Of a stretch of 5,540 nucleotides of DNA, positions 4,143-5,540 are shown piece after piece. The notes beneath the pieces are model-generated. The model worked only from the letters and a program-made list of their open reading frames with translations, did not search any database and was not told the origin of the DNA. Position numbers and translations under genes: made by a program. The DNA is from Nitrospiraceae bacterium (GTDB taxonomy: Bacteria; Nitrospirota; Nitrospiria; Nitrospirales; UBA2166). Numbering within the stretch: position 1 is the stretch's first letter; each line of letters starts with the position of its first letter. The stretch is taken from the NCBI GenBank assembly GCA_002726235.1, contig PBSN01000006.1, positions 6,622 through 12,161 of the forward strand, read 5' to 3'.

Positions 4143-5540
4143 CTAGAAACGATCGGGTTCTATGCAGAAGGAGTCCAAGGGCTTCCCATACCCGCTAGAG
4201 TTCTGACACCGACCACTGGGAGCGGCTATGGGTAACGGCACAATACCAAGCCTAGTGGCTAGTTGTTGTGGTTGTATGCCTTTCAAGGTGGTCGAGACGA
4301 TCGCAAGGGTATAGGTGCCCGTGGACGTTCTCGGCACAATCGTAACGTCGATGAGACGGGCACTGGGAAATGTGAACGTGCATGTCTCAGGTACCACATC
4401 AGTTACACATGCCCCTAGCCGCGTGCCCGTGATTCCATCAGACACGAGAAGGTCAAAATTGGTGGCGGCGACATGGCTGAGCGTCAGCTCGAGAGCCTGT
4501 CCGCCCTTGAGTTTCAGACGGTACACATCCTGATCGCCTGCGGCATTCACAGCGCCTCTGATGCGAATACGGGCATTCGGAAGAATGCCACCCGCGTTGA
4601 TCGGTCCGTCCTGATCGTGTGCGACAAGTAACGTATCCTTGAGGCTCTCACGCTGCGGAATCTGTTCGACAATTGTGTTATTGCGTTCATCCGTTTCCGC
4701 GACAACATTTTCGTCGTCAATGGACACAATGACGAACAATCCACCCAACGCTTGAAGGTCTTTCAGTTTAAATTTTACGGCCGTATTCGTCGTGATGGCC
4801 TCGTTAATGCACCGTTCCGTCATGAATTGATCGGTCGGATCCAATGACGCATCACGTGACAGCCACACCGTGCCCAGGATACACAGATCCGGCAATGGAG
4901 CGCCCACCTTCGTGATGGTCAGCTTGAGGACAAGCGCCTCCCCTGCTGTTTTGATCTTATGCTTGAATTTCGTGAGCGTCCCGCTGAGATCAAGGGAACG
5001 AGCATTGGGGAGAGGAGCTGGGACGGTTGTCCCTACCGTTGGAGTTCCTGTCGGATCAAAATTGACCGCGTGCGCCCCGGCAATATCATCCGGCTGAATC
5101 GTATGCAAAGAAGTCGATTCAGTAGCACTCATAATGCTCACAACAGTTTGTCCATGCTCGTCAGGATGACCAAGTCCCAGGGCATGACCAAGTTCATGTA
5201 TTGCAACGCGCAGGAAATCATGTAATTTGCTGGTACTATCGCAACATCCTGGTACTCCAGTATCCGCTTCAAGAAGCGGCCCAGGATACGCATTCCACGG
5301 CACGGTGTCGTTGAACAGCATGTCAGTCTCATAGTCACTGATCACGATCGACCCATCCGACTGTGCCCATTCAAGCCACTTGTCTAAGGTGAGACCAACC
5401 GTATCCCCCCAGGCAAGGCCGCACTCCGTCGAGGCAAATGCAACGGTATTGATCCCATCTCTACCAGCACACGGATCAGCATTCAGAGGGGAGACTAAGA
5501 AACTAAAAAATTCATGGTCCGGACGACTGCCCACCCCAAC
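4143..5540 (-). CDS. Secreted metzincin-type zinc metalloprotease with CARDB-like and PPC-like domains (N-terminus beyond window)
   Basis: The frame stays open to the window edge, so the start and signal peptide are missing. Residues here are counted from a GTG at 5534 that is probably not the start. The catalytic part contains DGINTVAF (26-33) and the zinc motif HELGHALGLGH (113-123: His113, His117, His123; catalytic Glu114). A likely Met-turn SIMSA follows (Met135). This is the metzincin/matrixin (M10-like) signature. Residues about 176-290 resemble a CARDB module, ending in the typical DENVVAETDERNNTIVEQI. Residues about 318-413 match a bacterial pre-peptidase C-terminal (PPC) domain (GDQDVYRLKLKGGQALELTL, then NFDLLVSDG). 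A tail of about 50 residues has Cys443 and Cys457. Ten cysteines suggest disulfides and extracellular action. The substrate is unknown, and PPC domains are often removed after export. Confidence 0.9.
   Translation of the reverse strand, partial: VGVGSRPDHEFFSFLVSPLNADPCAGRDGINTVAFASTECGLAWGDTVGLTLDKWLEWAQSDGSIVISDYETDMLFNDTVPWNAYPGPLLEADTGVPGCCDSTSKLHDFLRVAIHELGHALGLGHPDEHGQTVVSIMSATESTSLHTIQPDDIAGAHAVNFDPTGTPTVGTTVPAPLPNARSLDLSGTLTKFKHKIKTAGEALVLKLTITKVGAPLPDLCILGTVWLSRDASLDPTDQFMTERCINEAITTNTAVKFKLKDLQALGGLFVIVSIDDENVVAETDERNNTIVEQIPQRESLKDTLLVAHDQDGPINAGGILPNARIRIRGAVNAAGDQDVYRLKLKGGQALELTLSHVAATNFDLLVSDGITGTRLGACVTDVVPETCTFTFPSARLIDVTIVPRTSTGTYTLAIVSTTLKGIQPQQLATRLGIVPLPIAAPSGRCQNSSGYGKPLDSFCIEPDRF

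Overview
This 5,540-bp window appears to be a bacterial chromosomal segment of intermediate GC. It codes almost entirely for small exported proteins. Several N-termini are lipoprotein-type signal peptides, and strong GGAGG ribosome binding sites occur, which points to a Gram-negative (diderm) bacterium. No taxonomic marker is present. The mix of Sel1-repeat proteins, small lipoproteins and a CARDB/PPC-bearing metalloprotease would suit an environmental lineage such as Nitrospirota or Proteobacteria, but that is only an impression.

Layout: (1) 105-695 minus, a Sel1-repeat lipoprotein. (2) 696-1210, a 515-bp divergent gap. (3) 1211-1837 plus, a lipoprotein of unknown family that carries an HExxH motif with a downstream acidic helix, so possibly a lipid-anchored zinc metallopeptidase. 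(4) 1988-2584 minus, a small beta-rich lipoprotein of unknown family. (5) 2763-3371 minus, a second Sel1-repeat protein that is colinear and ungapped with the first but has an ordinary signal peptide instead of a lipobox. (6) 3372-3695, a 324-bp divergent gap with a possible leader ORF and possible regulatory hairpins. (7) 3696-4136 plus, a TPR lipoprotein whose linker is built from a 21-bp tandem repeat. (8) 4143 to the right edge, minus, a large secreted metzincin-type metalloprotease with CARDB-like and PPC-like C-terminal domains, cut at its N-terminus by the window end.

All six genes are predicted to act outside the cytoplasm. Two carry zinc-protease motifs and three carry alpha-solenoid (Sel1/TPR) repeats, which are protein-binding scaffolds. 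The genes do not form one operon: orientations alternate, and two pairs converge (1837/1988 and 4136/4143). There are no transposases, integrases, tRNAs, rRNAs, CRISPR arrays or recognisable phage genes. The clearest non-obvious signals are the HELKH motif in the 1211-1837 lipoprotein, an 18-bp block lying at exactly the same distance upstream of both Sel1 genes, and DNA-level repeat structure inside the Sel1 and TPR genes.
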